Positions 42,385-52,026 are shown, numbered from the stretch's first letter. The stretch is DNA of 64,000 nt from Phytohabitans maris (GCF_031085175.1 NZ_JAVHUY010000007.1:124001-188000); one strand, 5' to 3'. Translations and numbers: made by a program. The notes: generated by a model from the sequence alone, not told the origin.

Positions 42385-44028
42385 ATGTTCCTACGATCCC
42401 GGCGTCGTGCGGTGGCCGCGGCGGCCAGCGCGCTCGCTCTCACGCTGGGGCTGACGGCCTGCGGCGACGACAGCGACCCCGCCGAGGAGCTTTCCGCCAA
42501 CCGGGCCGGCGCCATGGAAAGCTACAACGTCGGTGACCAGTTCAAGGCCACGGAGCCGATCAGCTTCTCGATGCTCTACAACAACCACCCCAACTACCCG
42601 CTCAAGAACGACTGGCTCTTCTGGCAGGAGCTCACCAAGCGGACCAACGTCACGCTGGAGCCGTCCGCCGTGCCGTTGAGCGACTACGAGCAGAAGCGCA
42701 GCGTGCTGATCAGCGCCGGCGACGCCCCGCTCATCATCCCCAAGACGTACCACCCGCAGGAGAACGCGTTCGTCTCCTCCGGCGCGATCCTGCCGGTCAG
42801 CGACTACATCGACCTGATGCCCAACTTCAAAGACAAGATCGCAAAGTGGAACATGGCGCCCGAGATCAACGGGCTGCGCCAGTCGGACGGGAAGTTCTAC
42901 CTGCTCCCCGGGCTGCACGAAAAGCCGTGGCAGGACTACTCGCTGGTCGTCCGCACCGACATCCTCCAGGAGCTCGGGCTTCAGACGCCGAAGACCTGGG
43001 ACGAGGTCTACACGATGCTCAAGGCGATGAAGGCCAGGTATCCGGACCTCTACCCGTTCACCGACCGGTACAGCCAGCCCAAGCCGACCGCCAACCTGTG
43101 GAACATCCTCGGCTCGTCGTACGGCGCGCCGGGCGGCTGGGGCTTCAACCACGCCACCTGGGACGCCGCCGCCGGTAAGTACTTCTACACCGCGGCGAGC
43201 CCGCAGTGGAAGGCGTGGGTCGAGTACCTCAACAAGCTCGTGTCGGAGAAGCTGCTCGACCCGGAGAGCTTCACCCAGACCGACGACCAGGCCCGGTCGA
43301 AGCTGGCCACCGGCAAGTCGTTCGTCATCACCGGCAACGCGCAGGCGCTCGTCAACGACTACCGCCCCGACCTCTCCAAGAACCCGGCGGCGAAGCTCGT
43401 CAAGATCCCGCTGCCGGTCGGACCGGCCGGGGAGGTCAACCCCGCTCCCCGCACCGAGAACGGCGTCATGATCTCGTCGAAGGCCAAGGACAACAAGAAC
43501 TTCGTGGCCATGATGCAGTTCATCGACTGGCTGTTCTACTCGGACTCCGGCCAGGAGTTCGCGAGGTGGGGCATCGAGGGCACCACGTTCACCCGGGACG
43601 CCTCCGGCAAGCCGCAGCTCGCCGACGACGTCAACGTGATCGGGCTGCACCCGAACGCGCCGAAGCACCTGCAGAAGGACTTCGGCTTCTACAACGGCAT
43701 ATTCGCGTACGGCGGCAAGCCCGAGCTCGTACAGTCGTTCTTCTCGCCGGAGGAGCAGGAGTACCAGGCGGTCGTCGGCGCCCGCCAGCCGGCCCCGTGG
43801 GTGGCGCCTCCGCCGGCGCCGTTCACCGACGAGGAGCGCGAGCAGGCGACCCTGTGGGAGACCACGCTGCGCGACTACGTCGACCAGCAGACGCTACGGT
43901 TCATCCTCGGCCAGCGGCCGCTCAGCGAGTGGGACGCGTACGTGAACGAGCTGAAGAGCAAGAACATGGACCAGTACATGGAACTGCAGCAGAAGGCCTA
44001 CGACCGCTACAAGAAGGAACACGGCTGA
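42385..44028 (+). CDS. Extracellular solute-binding lipoprotein of the oligosaccharide ABC importer
   Basis: A 547-residue substrate-binding protein. A lipoprotein signal peptide (RSRRRAVAAAASALALTLGL, then LTAC lipobox near residue 27) anchors it to the outer face of the membrane. The large two-lobed body contains ISFSMLYNNHPNYPLKNDWL, PQTPKTWDEVYTMLKAMK-like and FVAMMQFIDWLFYSDSGQEF segments typical of LplA/YtcQ binding proteins, which at over 500 residues are larger than standard sugar-binding proteins. GAAAGGACGG precedes ATG 42385. It presumably captures xylo- or aldouronic-type oligosaccharides released by secreted enzymes. Confidence 0.94.
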   Translation: MFLRSRRRAVAAAASALALTLGLTACGDDSDPAEELSANRAGAMESYNVGDQFKATEPISFSMLYNNHPNYPLKNDWLFWQELTKRTNVTLEPSAVPLSDYEQKRSVLISAGDAPLIIPKTYHPQENAFVSSGAILPVSDYIDLMPNFKDKIAKWNMAPEINGLRQSDGKFYLLPGLHEKPWQDYSLVVRTDILQELGLQTPKTWDEVYTMLKAMKARYPDLYPFTDRYSQPKPTANLWNILGSSYGAPGGWGFNHATWDAAAGKYFYTAASPQWKAWVEYLNKLVSEKLLDPESFTQTDDQARSKLATGKSFVITGNAQALVNDYRPDLSKNPAAKLVKIPLPVGPAGEVNPAPRTENGVMISSKAKDNKNFVAMMQFIDWLFYSDSGQEFARWGIEGTTFTRDASGKPQLADDVNVIGLHPNAPKHLQKDFGFYNGIFAYGGKPELVQSFFSPEEQEYQAVVGARQPAPWVAPPPAPFTDEEREQATLWETTLRDYVDQQTLRFILGQRPLSEWDAYVNELKSKNMDQYMELQQKAYDRYKKEHG

Positions 44029-44030
44029 CC

Positions 44031-45554
44031 GTGCGGGTCTCCGTACCGAAAGAGCCGACCGGCCGGTTGTCCGACGCTTGGCGCTACTGCGTCGGCACCG
44101 GCCGGTTCGAGCTCGCCCTGCGCCGCGACTACCAGGACTCCCTGGCGACCGTCCAGCGGGAGATCGGCTTCCGCCACATCCGCGGGCACGGCCTGCTCAG
44201 CGACGGCGTCGGCATCTACCGGCCGTACGAGCACCGGGGCGCCCGCCGCGTGCACCACTCGTTCACCTACGTCGACCAGGTCGTCGACGCCTACCTCGAC
44301 CTGGGCATCAAGCCGTTTCTGGAGCTGGGCTTCATGCCCGCCGAGCTGGCCTCCGGCGACCAGACGGTCTTCTGGTGGAACGGCAACGTCACGCCCCCGC
44401 GCTCCTGGCCCGAGTGGGCCGACCTGGTCCGCGCCACCATCTCCCACCTCGTCGACCGGTACGGCCTCGCCGAGGTGCGCGGCTGGCCGATCGAGGTGTG
44501 GAACGAGCCCAACCTCAAGGAGTTCTGGGCCGGCGCGGACCAGGAGGCGTACCACCGCCTGTACGAGCTGACCGCGCACACCGTCAAGGAGGTCGACGCG
44601 GAGCTCCAGGTCGGCGGCCCGGCCCTGGCCCCGAGCGCCGGCGACTGGCTGCTCCGCTTCGCCGACTTCGTGGCCGCCCGCGACGTGCCCGTCGACTTCG
44701 TCAGCCAGCACGCGTACACCTCCGGCTCCGCCCAGCACGTGCCCTTCGGCACGCACCAGCGGCTGGCGCCGTCGAGCCGCCTGCTGGAGCAGTTCGCCGG
44801 GCCGGGGCGCAAGCTGCGCGGCACCGCCCTGGCCGGGCTGCCGGTGCACATCACCGAGTTCAACTCCTCGTACCGGCCGGACAACCCGATCCACGACACC
44901 GCGCTCAACGCCGCGTACCTCGCACCGGTGCTGGCCGCCGGCGGTGACCTGGTCGACTCCTTCTCGTACTGGACGTTCAGCGACGTCTTCGAGGAGGTGG
45001 GCGTACCGACGGCGCTGTTGCACGGCGGGTTCGGCCTGCTCGCCCACCGCCAGGTCAAGAAGCCGACCTACCACCTGTACGCGTTCATGGCCCGGATGGG
45101 CGACCTGCTCCTGACCCGCGGCCTGGACCACCTCGTCACCCGCGACGCCACCGGACGGGTGACGGTGCTGGCGTGGGCGCCGGTGGACATCAGCGGCCGC
45201 GACGCGTCCCCGACCGGGCACACCGTGCGGCTGTCGATCCCGCTCGATGCTCCACAGAGGACGGCGTTCGCGCTGCGTTCCTCGGTGAGCGAGGAGGCGG
45301 GCAACGCCTGGGCGGCCTGGTCCGCGATGGGCCGCCCGCGCTCCCCCGACCAGCGCCAGCTCGACCTGCTGCGCGAGCTGGCCGAGCCGGTCCGCCGGCA
45401 TCAGGCGCTGCCGATCGCGGGCGGCCGCGTCGACCTCGACCTCACCCTCGACCGCCACGAGGTGACGCTGGTGGAGATCACCGCCGTCGCCGACGAGACC
45501 CCGCCGTGGTGGGACGAGGACCGGCTACTGGGCACCGGAAGGGAAGAGAGATGA
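44031..45554 (+). CDS. Beta-xylosidase, GH39
   Basis: A 507-residue retaining glycosidase that releases xylose from xylo-oligosaccharide ends. GTG 44031 comes two bases after the binding-protein stop. The TIM barrel holds acid/base E159 (WPIEVWNEPNLKEFW) and nucleophile E276 (LPVHITEFNSSY). These fall at nearly the same positions as in Thermoanaerobacterium XynB (160/277). FRHIRGHGLLSDGVGIY and FSYWTFSDVFEEVG are further family landmarks. A C-terminal beta-sandwich follows from about 350. There is no signal peptide. The stop overlaps the DUF624 start. Confidence 0.93.
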   Translation: MRVSVPKEPTGRLSDAWRYCVGTGRFELALRRDYQDSLATVQREIGFRHIRGHGLLSDGVGIYRPYEHRGARRVHHSFTYVDQVVDAYLDLGIKPFLELGFMPAELASGDQTVFWWNGNVTPPRSWPEWADLVRATISHLVDRYGLAEVRGWPIEVWNEPNLKEFWAGADQEAYHRLYELTAHTVKEVDAELQVGGPALAPSAGDWLLRFADFVAARDVPVDFVSQHAYTSGSAQHVPFGTHQRLAPSSRLLEQFAGPGRKLRGTALAGLPVHITEFNSSYRPDNPIHDTALNAAYLAPVLAAGGDLVDSFSYWTFSDVFEEVGVPTALLHGGFGLLAHRQVKKPTYHLYAFMARMGDLLLTRGLDHLVTRDATGRVTVLAWAPVDISGRDASPTGHTVRLSIPLDAPQRTAFALRSSVSEEAGNAWAAWSAMGRPRSPDQRQLDLLRELAEPVRRHQALPIAGGRVDLDLTLDRHEVTLVEITAVADETPPWWDEDRLLGTGREER

Positions 45555-46306
45555 GCGGGAGTCGCGAGGCTACGGGCCGGGACCACGACGGCGGACGAGC
45601 GCCGAGCGACGGAGCGTGGCAGGCACGCGCCAGTACGAGGCGCCACTTCGGCAACGGTCCCCTGTCTCAGGGTGCGGCCCTGGTCTACACGCTGCTCGTG
45701 GTCGAGCTGCTCATCCTGCTCACCGCGCTCCCCGGCCTCGTGCCGCTCCTCCTGCTCACCGCCGACAGCAGCAACATCCCGCTCGCCGCCGCGTGCGCGC
45801 TCCCGCTCGGCCCGGCCGTCTCCGCCGCGCTGTACGCCTTGCGCCGGCGCAGCGGTGACATCACCGACCTCCATCCGGCCCGGGCGTTCTGGCGCGGGTA
45901 CCGGCTCAACGTCCTGGCCAGCCTGAAGGTCTGGGTGCCGGGTGTGGCGTGGCTGGCCGTCATCGGGCTCAACCTCGCCAACTTCGGTGCCGCGGACGTG
46001 CCCGGCTGGTGGGCGGCGCTGCTCGTGGCGATCGCGGTCGCGACGGCCCTGTGGCTGGGCAACGCCCTGGTGATCACCTCGCTCTTCTCGTTCCGCACCG
46101 TCGACATCGCCCGCCTGGCGCTGCTCTTCCTCGCCCGTACGCCGGCCGTGACGCTCGGCAACGCCTGCCTCGTGGCGCTGGCGGCCCTGCTCACCGCCGC
46201 CACCTCCGAGGTGGTGCTGATCCTGCTGGGCTCGGTGTTCGCGTTTGTCCTGCTACTCACCTCCCGCCGGATGATCACCGCGATCGAGGAGGAGTTCACG
46301 GCATGA
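45551..46306 (+). CDS. DUF624 (YesL-like) integral membrane protein
   Basis: The 251-residue protein has a hydrophilic N-terminus and five to six membrane helices. These include LVYTLLVVELLILLTALPGL, GLVPLLLLTA and VTLGNACLVALAALLTAATS. YALRRRSGDITDLHPARAFW fits the DUF624 loop before the third helix. DUF624/YesL genes accompany uronate and plant-polysaccharide uptake operons in many Gram-positives, but their function is unknown. Four-base overlaps with GH39 (upstream) and GH42 (downstream) show strict co-translation. Confidence 0.88.
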   Translation: MSGSREATGRDHDGGRAPSDGAWQARASTRRHFGNGPLSQGAALVYTLLVVELLILLTALPGLVPLLLLTADSSNIPLAAACALPLGPAVSAALYALRRRSGDITDLHPARAFWRGYRLNVLASLKVWVPGVAWLAVIGLNLANFGAADVPGWWAALLVAIAVATALWLGNALVITSLFSFRTVDIARLALLFLARTPAVTLGNACLVALAALLTAATSEVVLILLGSVFAFVLLLTSRRMITAIEEEFTA

Positions 46307-48303
46307 AGGTTCCGTACGGCGGCGACTACAACCCCGAGCAATGGCCCGAGCAGGTGTGGAAGCAGGACTACGAACTCTTCGACGCCGCCCGGATAGACAC
46401 CGTCACGCTCGGCGTCTTCACCTGGGCGCAGACCCAGCCCGCCCCGGACATGTACGACTTCACGACGCTGGACCGGATCGTCGAGCGGGCCGCCGCCGAG
46501 GGGCGCCAGATCTGCCTCGCCACCGGCACCGGCGCGCTGCCGCCCTGGCTGGCCAAGGCGCACCCCGAGGTCAACCGCACCGACTTCGAGGGGCGGCGCC
46601 ACCGGTACGGCCAGCGGCACAACGCCTGCCCCAGCTCTCCGGTGTTTCGCCGCCTCTCCGCCGAGATGGCGCGCCGCGTCGCCGCCCGGTACGCGGGCAA
46701 CCCCGCGGTGATCGCCTGGCACGTCGGCAACGAGTACGGCGGTGCCTGCTACTGCGACCTCTGCGCGGCCGCCTTCCGTGGCTGGCTGCGCGCCCGGTAC
46801 TCCACTGTGGAGCGGCTGAACGCGGCGTGGAACACGACGTTCTGGTCGCACACCTTCACCGACTGGGACGAGATCGAGCCGCCGTCGGCGCTGACCGAGC
46901 ACTGGCGCGGGCCGGACCACACCGCGTTCCAGGGCATCACGCTCGACTACCTGCGGTTCATGTCGGACGCCATGCTCACCAACTTCCGCGACGAAAAGCG
47001 GGCGATCCGCGAGTCCGACCCGCACACCCCGGTCACCACCAACTTCATGGGCATGTACCGGCCGATCGACTACCACCGCTGGGCGCCGCATCTCGACTTC
47101 GCCTCGTGGGACAACTACCCGCCGGACGACACCTCGCAGGCGCGGATGGCGCTCACCCACGACCTGATGCGCGGGCTCAAGGACGGCCAGCCGTTCTGGC
47201 TGATGGAGCAGACGCCGAGCTACACCGCGTCCCGCGACGTCAACCCGCTCAAGCGGCCCGGCCTGATGCGGCTGTGGAGCTGGCAGGCGGTCGCGCACGG
47301 AGCCGACGCGGTGCTGTTCTTCCAGATGCGCGCCTCCCGCGGCGCCTCCGAGAAGTACCACGGCGCGGTCATCGGCCACAGTGGACGCTCGGACACCCGG
47401 GTCTTCCGCGAGGTCGCCGAGCTCGGCGCCGAGCTGGAGCGGGTCGGCGGCGTGACGCTCGGCGCGCGTACGCCGGCCCGGGTCGCGCTCCTCTTCGACT
47501 GGGACAGCTGGTGGGCGCTGGAGATCTCGGACGGGCCGTCCCGCCTGGTCCGGTACCAGCAGGTGGTGCTCACGTACCACCGGGCGTTGTGGGATGCCGG
47601 CGCCGACGTCGACGTGGTACCGGTGACCGCCGACCTCTCCCGGTACGACGTGGTGATCGCACCGGCGCTGCACATGGTCAAGGGCGACCTGGCCGAGCGG
47701 CTGGAGCAGGTGGCCAGCCGGGGCGGCTCGGTGGTGACCACGTTCCTGTCCGGGCGGGTGGACGAAGACGACAACGCGTTCCTGGCGGACGTGCCCGGCC
47801 CGCTCGGCCCGCTGATGGGGATCCGGATCGACGAGTGGGACGCGCGCGGCCCGGAGTTCGTCAACCCGGTCTGCTTCGACAACGGCCCGATCGTCGACGC
47901 GCGGCTCCTCTTAGAGCTGGTGATCCCGCAGGGCGCGGACGTCGTCGGCACGTACGGCGAGGACTTCTACGCCGGTACGGCGGCGGTGACCCGCAACGTC
48001 TTCGGCGCCGGCTACGGCTGGTACGTGGGCGCCGGGCTGGACCAGACCGGCGTCTGCTGGGTGGTCCGGCAGGTGCTCGACTGGCACAACCTGAGCGGCC
48101 CGTACCCGGACGTGCCCGACCTGGAGACCGCGGTCCGGGTCACCCGGGACGGCACGCACCTGCTCTTCCTGCTCAACCACAACCCCGAGCCGGTCGAGGT
48201 GGTGGCCCGGGCGGGCGGCCTCGACCTGCTCACCGGCGCACGCGTCCACATCGGACAGGTGATCCGGCTGGACGCGCGCGGCGTGATGGTGCTGCGTCAG
48301 TAA
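46303..48303 (+). CDS. Beta-galactosidase, GH42
   Basis: A 666-residue family 42 glycosidase. VPYGGDYNPEQWPEQVWKQD is the standard opening. Acid/base E144 is in IAWHVGNEYGG, with the cysteine zinc cluster CYCDLC just after. Nucleophile E302 is in PFWLMEQTPS. The trimerisation domain (about 390-600) and a small C-terminal beta domain follow. There is no signal peptide, so it is intracellular. GH42 members also take alpha-L-arabinosides, which would suit a hemicellulose operon (inference). It converges on and overlaps the GH67 gene by seven bases. Confidence 0.94.
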   Translation: MKVPYGGDYNPEQWPEQVWKQDYELFDAARIDTVTLGVFTWAQTQPAPDMYDFTTLDRIVERAAAEGRQICLATGTGALPPWLAKAHPEVNRTDFEGRRHRYGQRHNACPSSPVFRRLSAEMARRVAARYAGNPAVIAWHVGNEYGGACYCDLCAAAFRGWLRARYSTVERLNAAWNTTFWSHTFTDWDEIEPPSALTEHWRGPDHTAFQGITLDYLRFMSDAMLTNFRDEKRAIRESDPHTPVTTNFMGMYRPIDYHRWAPHLDFASWDNYPPDDTSQARMALTHDLMRGLKDGQPFWLMEQTPSYTASRDVNPLKRPGLMRLWSWQAVAHGADAVLFFQMRASRGASEKYHGAVIGHSGRSDTRVFREVAELGAELERVGGVTLGARTPARVALLFDWDSWWALEISDGPSRLVRYQQVVLTYHRALWDAGADVDVVPVTADLSRYDVVIAPALHMVKGDLAERLEQVASRGGSVVTTFLSGRVDEDDNAFLADVPGPLGPLMGIRIDEWDARGPEFVNPVCFDNGPIVDARLLLELVIPQGADVVGTYGEDFYAGTAAVTRNVFGAGYGWYVGAGLDQTGVCWVVRQVLDWHNLSGPYPDVPDLETAVRVTRDGTHLLFLLNHNPEPVEVVARAGGLDLLTGARVHIGQVIRLDARGVMVLRQ

Positions 48304-50225
48304 ATCGTCCGGCCCTTCTCGTCGGGCACGCCGGACTTGCGGTAGAAGTATGTGTTGATCTGGTCGCGCCACTCCGCGGCCGAGCGCACCTGCTCGTCGA
48401 GGCGCTCCCGCACCCGCGCGTCCAGGTCGGCGTCCACCTGGCCGGCGAGCCGCTCCCAGAGCCGCCGCATCTCCACGGTCCGCTCGGCGCCGGCGAAGTG
48501 CGTGTCGTAGATGTGCTGGATCACCGTCGAGCCGCTGTGCAGCACGTGGCCGTACGGCACGTGGTGGAAGAAGAGCAGCAGCTCGTCCGGGCACCGCTCC
48601 AGCGACTCGTACACGTCGGACCAGGGCCGCGGGTACTGCCCGGTGAAGCCGGTGCCGGTCGCGCGGGTGCGGTCGACCCCGACGCCGTCGCGGTCGGCGA
48701 AGTGGTACGTGCCCCAGGGCGTGTACTCGTACCCGTCCACGTCCGGGCCGTAGTGGTGCCCCGGTCGCACCATGAACCCCACGCCCAGCGGCGCCGTGTA
48801 CGACTCGTACGTGCGCCACGAGTCGTCCAGGATCGCGTGCAGCGCCGCCCGGTCCACGTCCGGGCCGAGCGCGAGGTCGATCCACTCGTCCAGGATGGAC
48901 AGTGGGTCGAGCGACGGGTCCCAGGCGAAGCGGCCGAACGCGTAGAGGTTGGCCTGGGCGAGCGGGTGCCCGGTCCAGAACCGATCGTCGCCGACGTTGG
49001 AGACCGCGATCAGCTCCTTGGCCAGCCCGGCCACGTCGCGGTCCGGGGTCAGCGGGAAGCCGAGCACCTCGCTCCACATCGGACCGAGGTAGCAGGCGTG
49101 CCGTTGCTGCCCGGTGTACTCCTGCGTCACCTGAAGCTCGACCGCGACGTTGGTGGCCGGCATCGCGGCGATGACCGGGGAGATCGGCTCGCGGGTCTGG
49201 AAGTCGATCGGGCCGTACTTGACCTGCAGGATGGCGTTGTCCCGAAACTTGCCGTCGAGCGGGGCGAAGTGGTCGTACGCGGCGCGGGCCCGGTCGGTCG
49301 AGCGGTCCCGCCAGTCCTGGCGGTGGTTGTAGACGAACGCGCGCCAGTGCACCACGCCGCCGAAGGGGGCCAGGGCGTCGGCGAGCACGTTCGCGCCGTC
49401 CGCGTGGTCGCGCCCGTACCCGAACGGGCCGGGCTGCCCCTCGGAGTCGGCCTTGACCACGTAGCCGCCGAAGTCCGGGATCGCCTCGTACACCCGCCGG
49501 GTGGTCTCCGCCCACCAGGCCCGCACGCCCTCGTCGAGCGGGTCGGCGGTGGGCAGGCCGCCGAGCATTACCGGCGCGGCGAAGTTGACCGAGAGGTGCA
49601 CCCGGATCCCGTACGGCCGCAGCACGCCGGCGACCGCGGCGACCTCACCGAGCCGGTCGGTGAGCAGCCGCGCCGCGGCCGCCTGGACGTTGACGTTGTT
49701 GATCGTGATGGCGTTGACCCCGGTGGCCGCGAGCAGCCGCCCGTACGCGCGCACCCGGGCGAGGTCGCACTGCGCGCCGTCCCGCCAGAAGATCGAGCCG
49801 CCCGAGTAGCCCCGCTCGACCTGCCCCATCACCGGGTTTACCGCGACGTTGTCCCAGTGGTCGAGCATCCGCCGCCGCATCGCCGGCAGGTGCCGCTCCA
49901 CCGGCCGCTCCCCGGTGAACGCCGCCTCGCCGAGCCGTACCACGTGGAAGAAGCCGTAGAGCAGTCCGGCCGGCGCGCCGGCCAGCACGACCGTGACGCC
50001 GTCCCGCCGGTACAGCTCGAAGCCCTCCTCGCCGAGCGCCCCCACCTCGCCGGTCACGCGGAGGACGAGCTCGGCGTCCTCGTCGACGGTGGCGCCGACC
50101 TCCGCGCGGACGGTGTCCACCAGCGTGCCGGTGCCGTGGACGGCCACCCGGCGCGCCGCGATCGCCCGGAACGCCGCCGGCGGAAGCCAGGCCGGATGCA
50201 CGCCGGCAAGCTCATCGGTGCTCAC
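48297..50225 (-). CDS. aguA: Alpha-glucuronidase, GH67
   Basis: This removes (4-O-methyl)glucuronic acid from the non-reducing end of aldouronic acids derived from glucuronoxylan. The 642-residue enzyme has the N-terminal GH67 domain (about 10-120) and a TIM barrel. The catalytic carboxylates are recognisable: E262 (VVKADSEGQPGPFGYGR), D341 (YGPIDFQTREPISP) and E369 (ELQVTQEYTGQQ). A C-terminal helical domain ends INTYFYRKSGVPDEKGRTIY. There is no signal peptide. GTG 50225 follows GGGGAGG. Its promoter region has an AAATTT palindrome like that before GH3. Released uronate could enter the kdgK-eda route. Confidence 0.95.
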   Translation of the reverse strand: MSTDELAGVHPAWLPPAAFRAIAARRVAVHGTGTLVDTVRAEVGATVDEDAELVLRVTGEVGALGEEGFELYRRDGVTVVLAGAPAGLLYGFFHVVRLGEAAFTGERPVERHLPAMRRRMLDHWDNVAVNPVMGQVERGYSGGSIFWRDGAQCDLARVRAYGRLLAATGVNAITINNVNVQAAAARLLTDRLGEVAAVAGVLRPYGIRVHLSVNFAAPVMLGGLPTADPLDEGVRAWWAETTRRVYEAIPDFGGYVVKADSEGQPGPFGYGRDHADGANVLADALAPFGGVVHWRAFVYNHRQDWRDRSTDRARAAYDHFAPLDGKFRDNAILQVKYGPIDFQTREPISPVIAAMPATNVAVELQVTQEYTGQQRHACYLGPMWSEVLGFPLTPDRDVAGLAKELIAVSNVGDDRFWTGHPLAQANLYAFGRFAWDPSLDPLSILDEWIDLALGPDVDRAALHAILDDSWRTYESYTAPLGVGFMVRPGHHYGPDVDGYEYTPWGTYHFADRDGVGVDRTRATGTGFTGQYPRPWSDVYESLERCPDELLLFFHHVPYGHVLHSGSTVIQHIYDTHFAGAERTVEMRRLWERLAGQVDADLDARVRERLDEQVRSAAEWRDQINTYFYRKSGVPDEKGRTIY

Positions 50226-50250
50226 GGAACCTCCCCAGGTCAGAACTGTT

Positions 50251-50264
50251 CCGTAAATTTACCG
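50251..50264. promoter_or_regulatory. LacI-type operator between aguA and the sulfatase-fold gene
   Basis: CCGTAAATTTACCG is palindromic except for one pair and embeds the perfect GTAAATTTAC. It begins 26 bases upstream of the aguA start and shares its core with the GH3 operator. It could also affect the divergent sulfatase-fold gene. Confidence 0.6.
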
Positions 50265-50328
50265 GAAGATGCAGCCGGTACCGGGGCAGGCGTTGAACTG
50301 TTGCCACGCGGTGCCCGTTCTAGTTGTC

Positions 50329-52026
50329 GTGCGGACCTTGACCTCCCCCGCCGAACCGGCCGCGCCGCCGGTCCCGCCGGAGGAGCCCGGCAGGCCGCCG
50401 CGGCTCGCGCGCATCCGGCCGGTCGCCGGCCGCATCGCCACCGTCCTGGCCTGGCTGCTGGTGATCGGGGCGCTCCTGCTCCCGAACGAGCTCGCCAAGG
50501 TCACCCCGTGGACGTTCCTGCGGATCCCGATCGAGGCGGTCGTCGGCATCGCCGTGCTGCTCGCGCTGCCGCCCCGCCCGCGCCGCGTGCTCGCCCTCCT
50601 CGGCGGCGCCGGCCTGGGCCTGGTCACGATCCTGAAGTTCTTCGACATCGGCTTCTACTCGGTCCTCGACCGGCCGTTCGACCCGGTCTTCGACCTGAGC
50701 CTCTTCGACCCCGCGCTGGTCTTCCTCACCCAGTCGATCGGTCGGGCCGGCGCGATCGGCGCGGTCGTCGGCGCCGTGCTGCTGGTCATCGCGGTGATCG
50801 TGCTGATGACGCTGTCGGTGCTGCGGGCGACCCGCCACGTGGTGACCCACCAGCGCACCGCCACCCGGGCCGCCGCGGCGCTGGTCCTGGCCTGGTTCGT
50901 CTGTGCCGCGCTCGGCGCGCACGTGGTCTCCGGCGCGCCGCTCGCCGCCAGCGACACCGCCGGCATCGTGCGCGGGCACGCGGCGCAGACCCGGAGCAGC
51001 CTGCGCGACCAGCAGGCGTTCGAGGGGGTGGCGGCGGTCGACGCGTTCCGGAACACACCTGGCGACCAGCTGCTGACCGCACTGCGCGGCAAGGACGTGA
51101 TCTTCACGTTCATCGAGAGCTACGGCCGCGACGCGATCGAGGACCCGCTGTACGCGCCGGAGGTCGGCGCGGTGCTCGACGACGGAACCCGCCGGCTCGC
51201 CGCCGCCGGCTTCGACTCCCGCAGCGGGTTCCTCACCTCGTCGACGGCGGGCGGCGGGAGCTGGATGGCGCAGGCCACGTTCAACTCCGGCCTCTGGATC
51301 AACAACCAGAAGCGGTACCGCTCGCTGGTCTCCAGCGACCGCCTCACGCTCACCAGCGCCTTCGAGCGGGCGAACTGGCGGACGGTCGGCATGATGCCGG
51401 GTGTGACCAAAGCCTGGCCGGAAGGGCGCTTCTACGGGTACGACCAGGTCTACGACGCCAAGAACGTGGGTTACCAGGGGCCGGCCTTCGCGCTCGGCAC
51501 GATGCCCGACCAGTACACGCTCTCGGCGTTCCAGCGGCTGGAGTACGGCCGGGCCGGGCGCGGGCCGCTGATGGCGGAGATGCCGCTCACCTCCAGCCAC
51601 GCGCCGTGGGCACCGCTCCCCCACATGATCGACTGGGGTGACGTCGGCGACGGTTCGGTCTTCGGCCCGATGGCCAAGGCCGGCGACTCCCCGGAGGAGG
51701 TGTGGCGCGACGCCGACAAGACCCGCGCCGGCTACCGCACCTCCATCGTGTACTCGCTGAACGCCCTCATCGCGTACATCGAGAAGTACGGCGACGACAA
51801 CCTCGTGCTGGTCTTCCTCGGCGACCACCAGCCGGCACCGCTGCTCACCGGCAAGGGCGCCACCCACGACGTACCGATCACGATCCTCACCCGCGACCGC
51901 GCGGTGCTCGACCGGATCTCCGGCTGGCACTGGGACCCAGGCCTCAAGCCCGGCAAACAGGCCCCGGTCTGGCGGATGGACACCTTCCGCGACCGCTTCC
52001 TGACCGCGTACAGCCCGCCGCGCTAG
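50329..52026 (+). CDS. Membrane-anchored sulfatase/LTA-synthase-fold (alkaline phosphatase superfamily) protein
   Basis: From GTG 50329 (start uncertain; GTG 50311 is possible) the protein has 565 residues. The N-terminus has about four membrane helices (e.g. TVLAWLLVIGALLLPNEL, AVVGIAVLLALPP, AIGAVVGAVLLVIAVIVLM, AAAALVLAWFVCAALGAHVV). The extracytoplasmic hydrolase domain from about 260 has DVIFTFIESYGRDAIED for the first metal strand. The nucleophile region is SGFLTSSTAGGGSWMAQATF, and the distal ligands LVLVFLGDHQPAP. Members cleave or transfer sulfate, phosphoglycerol or phosphoethanolamine groups at the cell surface. Nothing in the xylan locus requires it, and it may simply be adjacent. 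Confidence 0.84.
   Translation: MRTLTSPAEPAAPPVPPEEPGRPPRLARIRPVAGRIATVLAWLLVIGALLLPNELAKVTPWTFLRIPIEAVVGIAVLLALPPRPRRVLALLGGAGLGLVTILKFFDIGFYSVLDRPFDPVFDLSLFDPALVFLTQSIGRAGAIGAVVGAVLLVIAVIVLMTLSVLRATRHVVTHQRTATRAAAALVLAWFVCAALGAHVVSGAPLAASDTAGIVRGHAAQTRSSLRDQQAFEGVAAVDAFRNTPGDQLLTALRGKDVIFTFIESYGRDAIEDPLYAPEVGAVLDDGTRRLAAAGFDSRSGFLTSSTAGGGSWMAQATFNSGLWINNQKRYRSLVSSDRLTLTSAFERANWRTVGMMPGVTKAWPEGRFYGYDQVYDAKNVGYQGPAFALGTMPDQYTLSAFQRLEYGRAGRGPLMAEMPLTSSHAPWAPLPHMIDWGDVGDGSVFGPMAKAGDSPEEVWRDADKTRAGYRTSIVYSLNALIAYIEKYGDDNLVLVFLGDHQPAPLLTGKGATHDVPITILTRDRAVLDRISGWHWDPGLKPGKQAPVWRMDTFRDRFLTAYSPPR

Noticed and set aside
46341-51641. A 1766-codon plus-strand frame crossing GH42, GH67 and the sulfatase-fold gene
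   Set aside because: Out of frame with three clearly homologous genes, low complexity (Arg/Gly/Ala/Pro), no ribosome site or domain.
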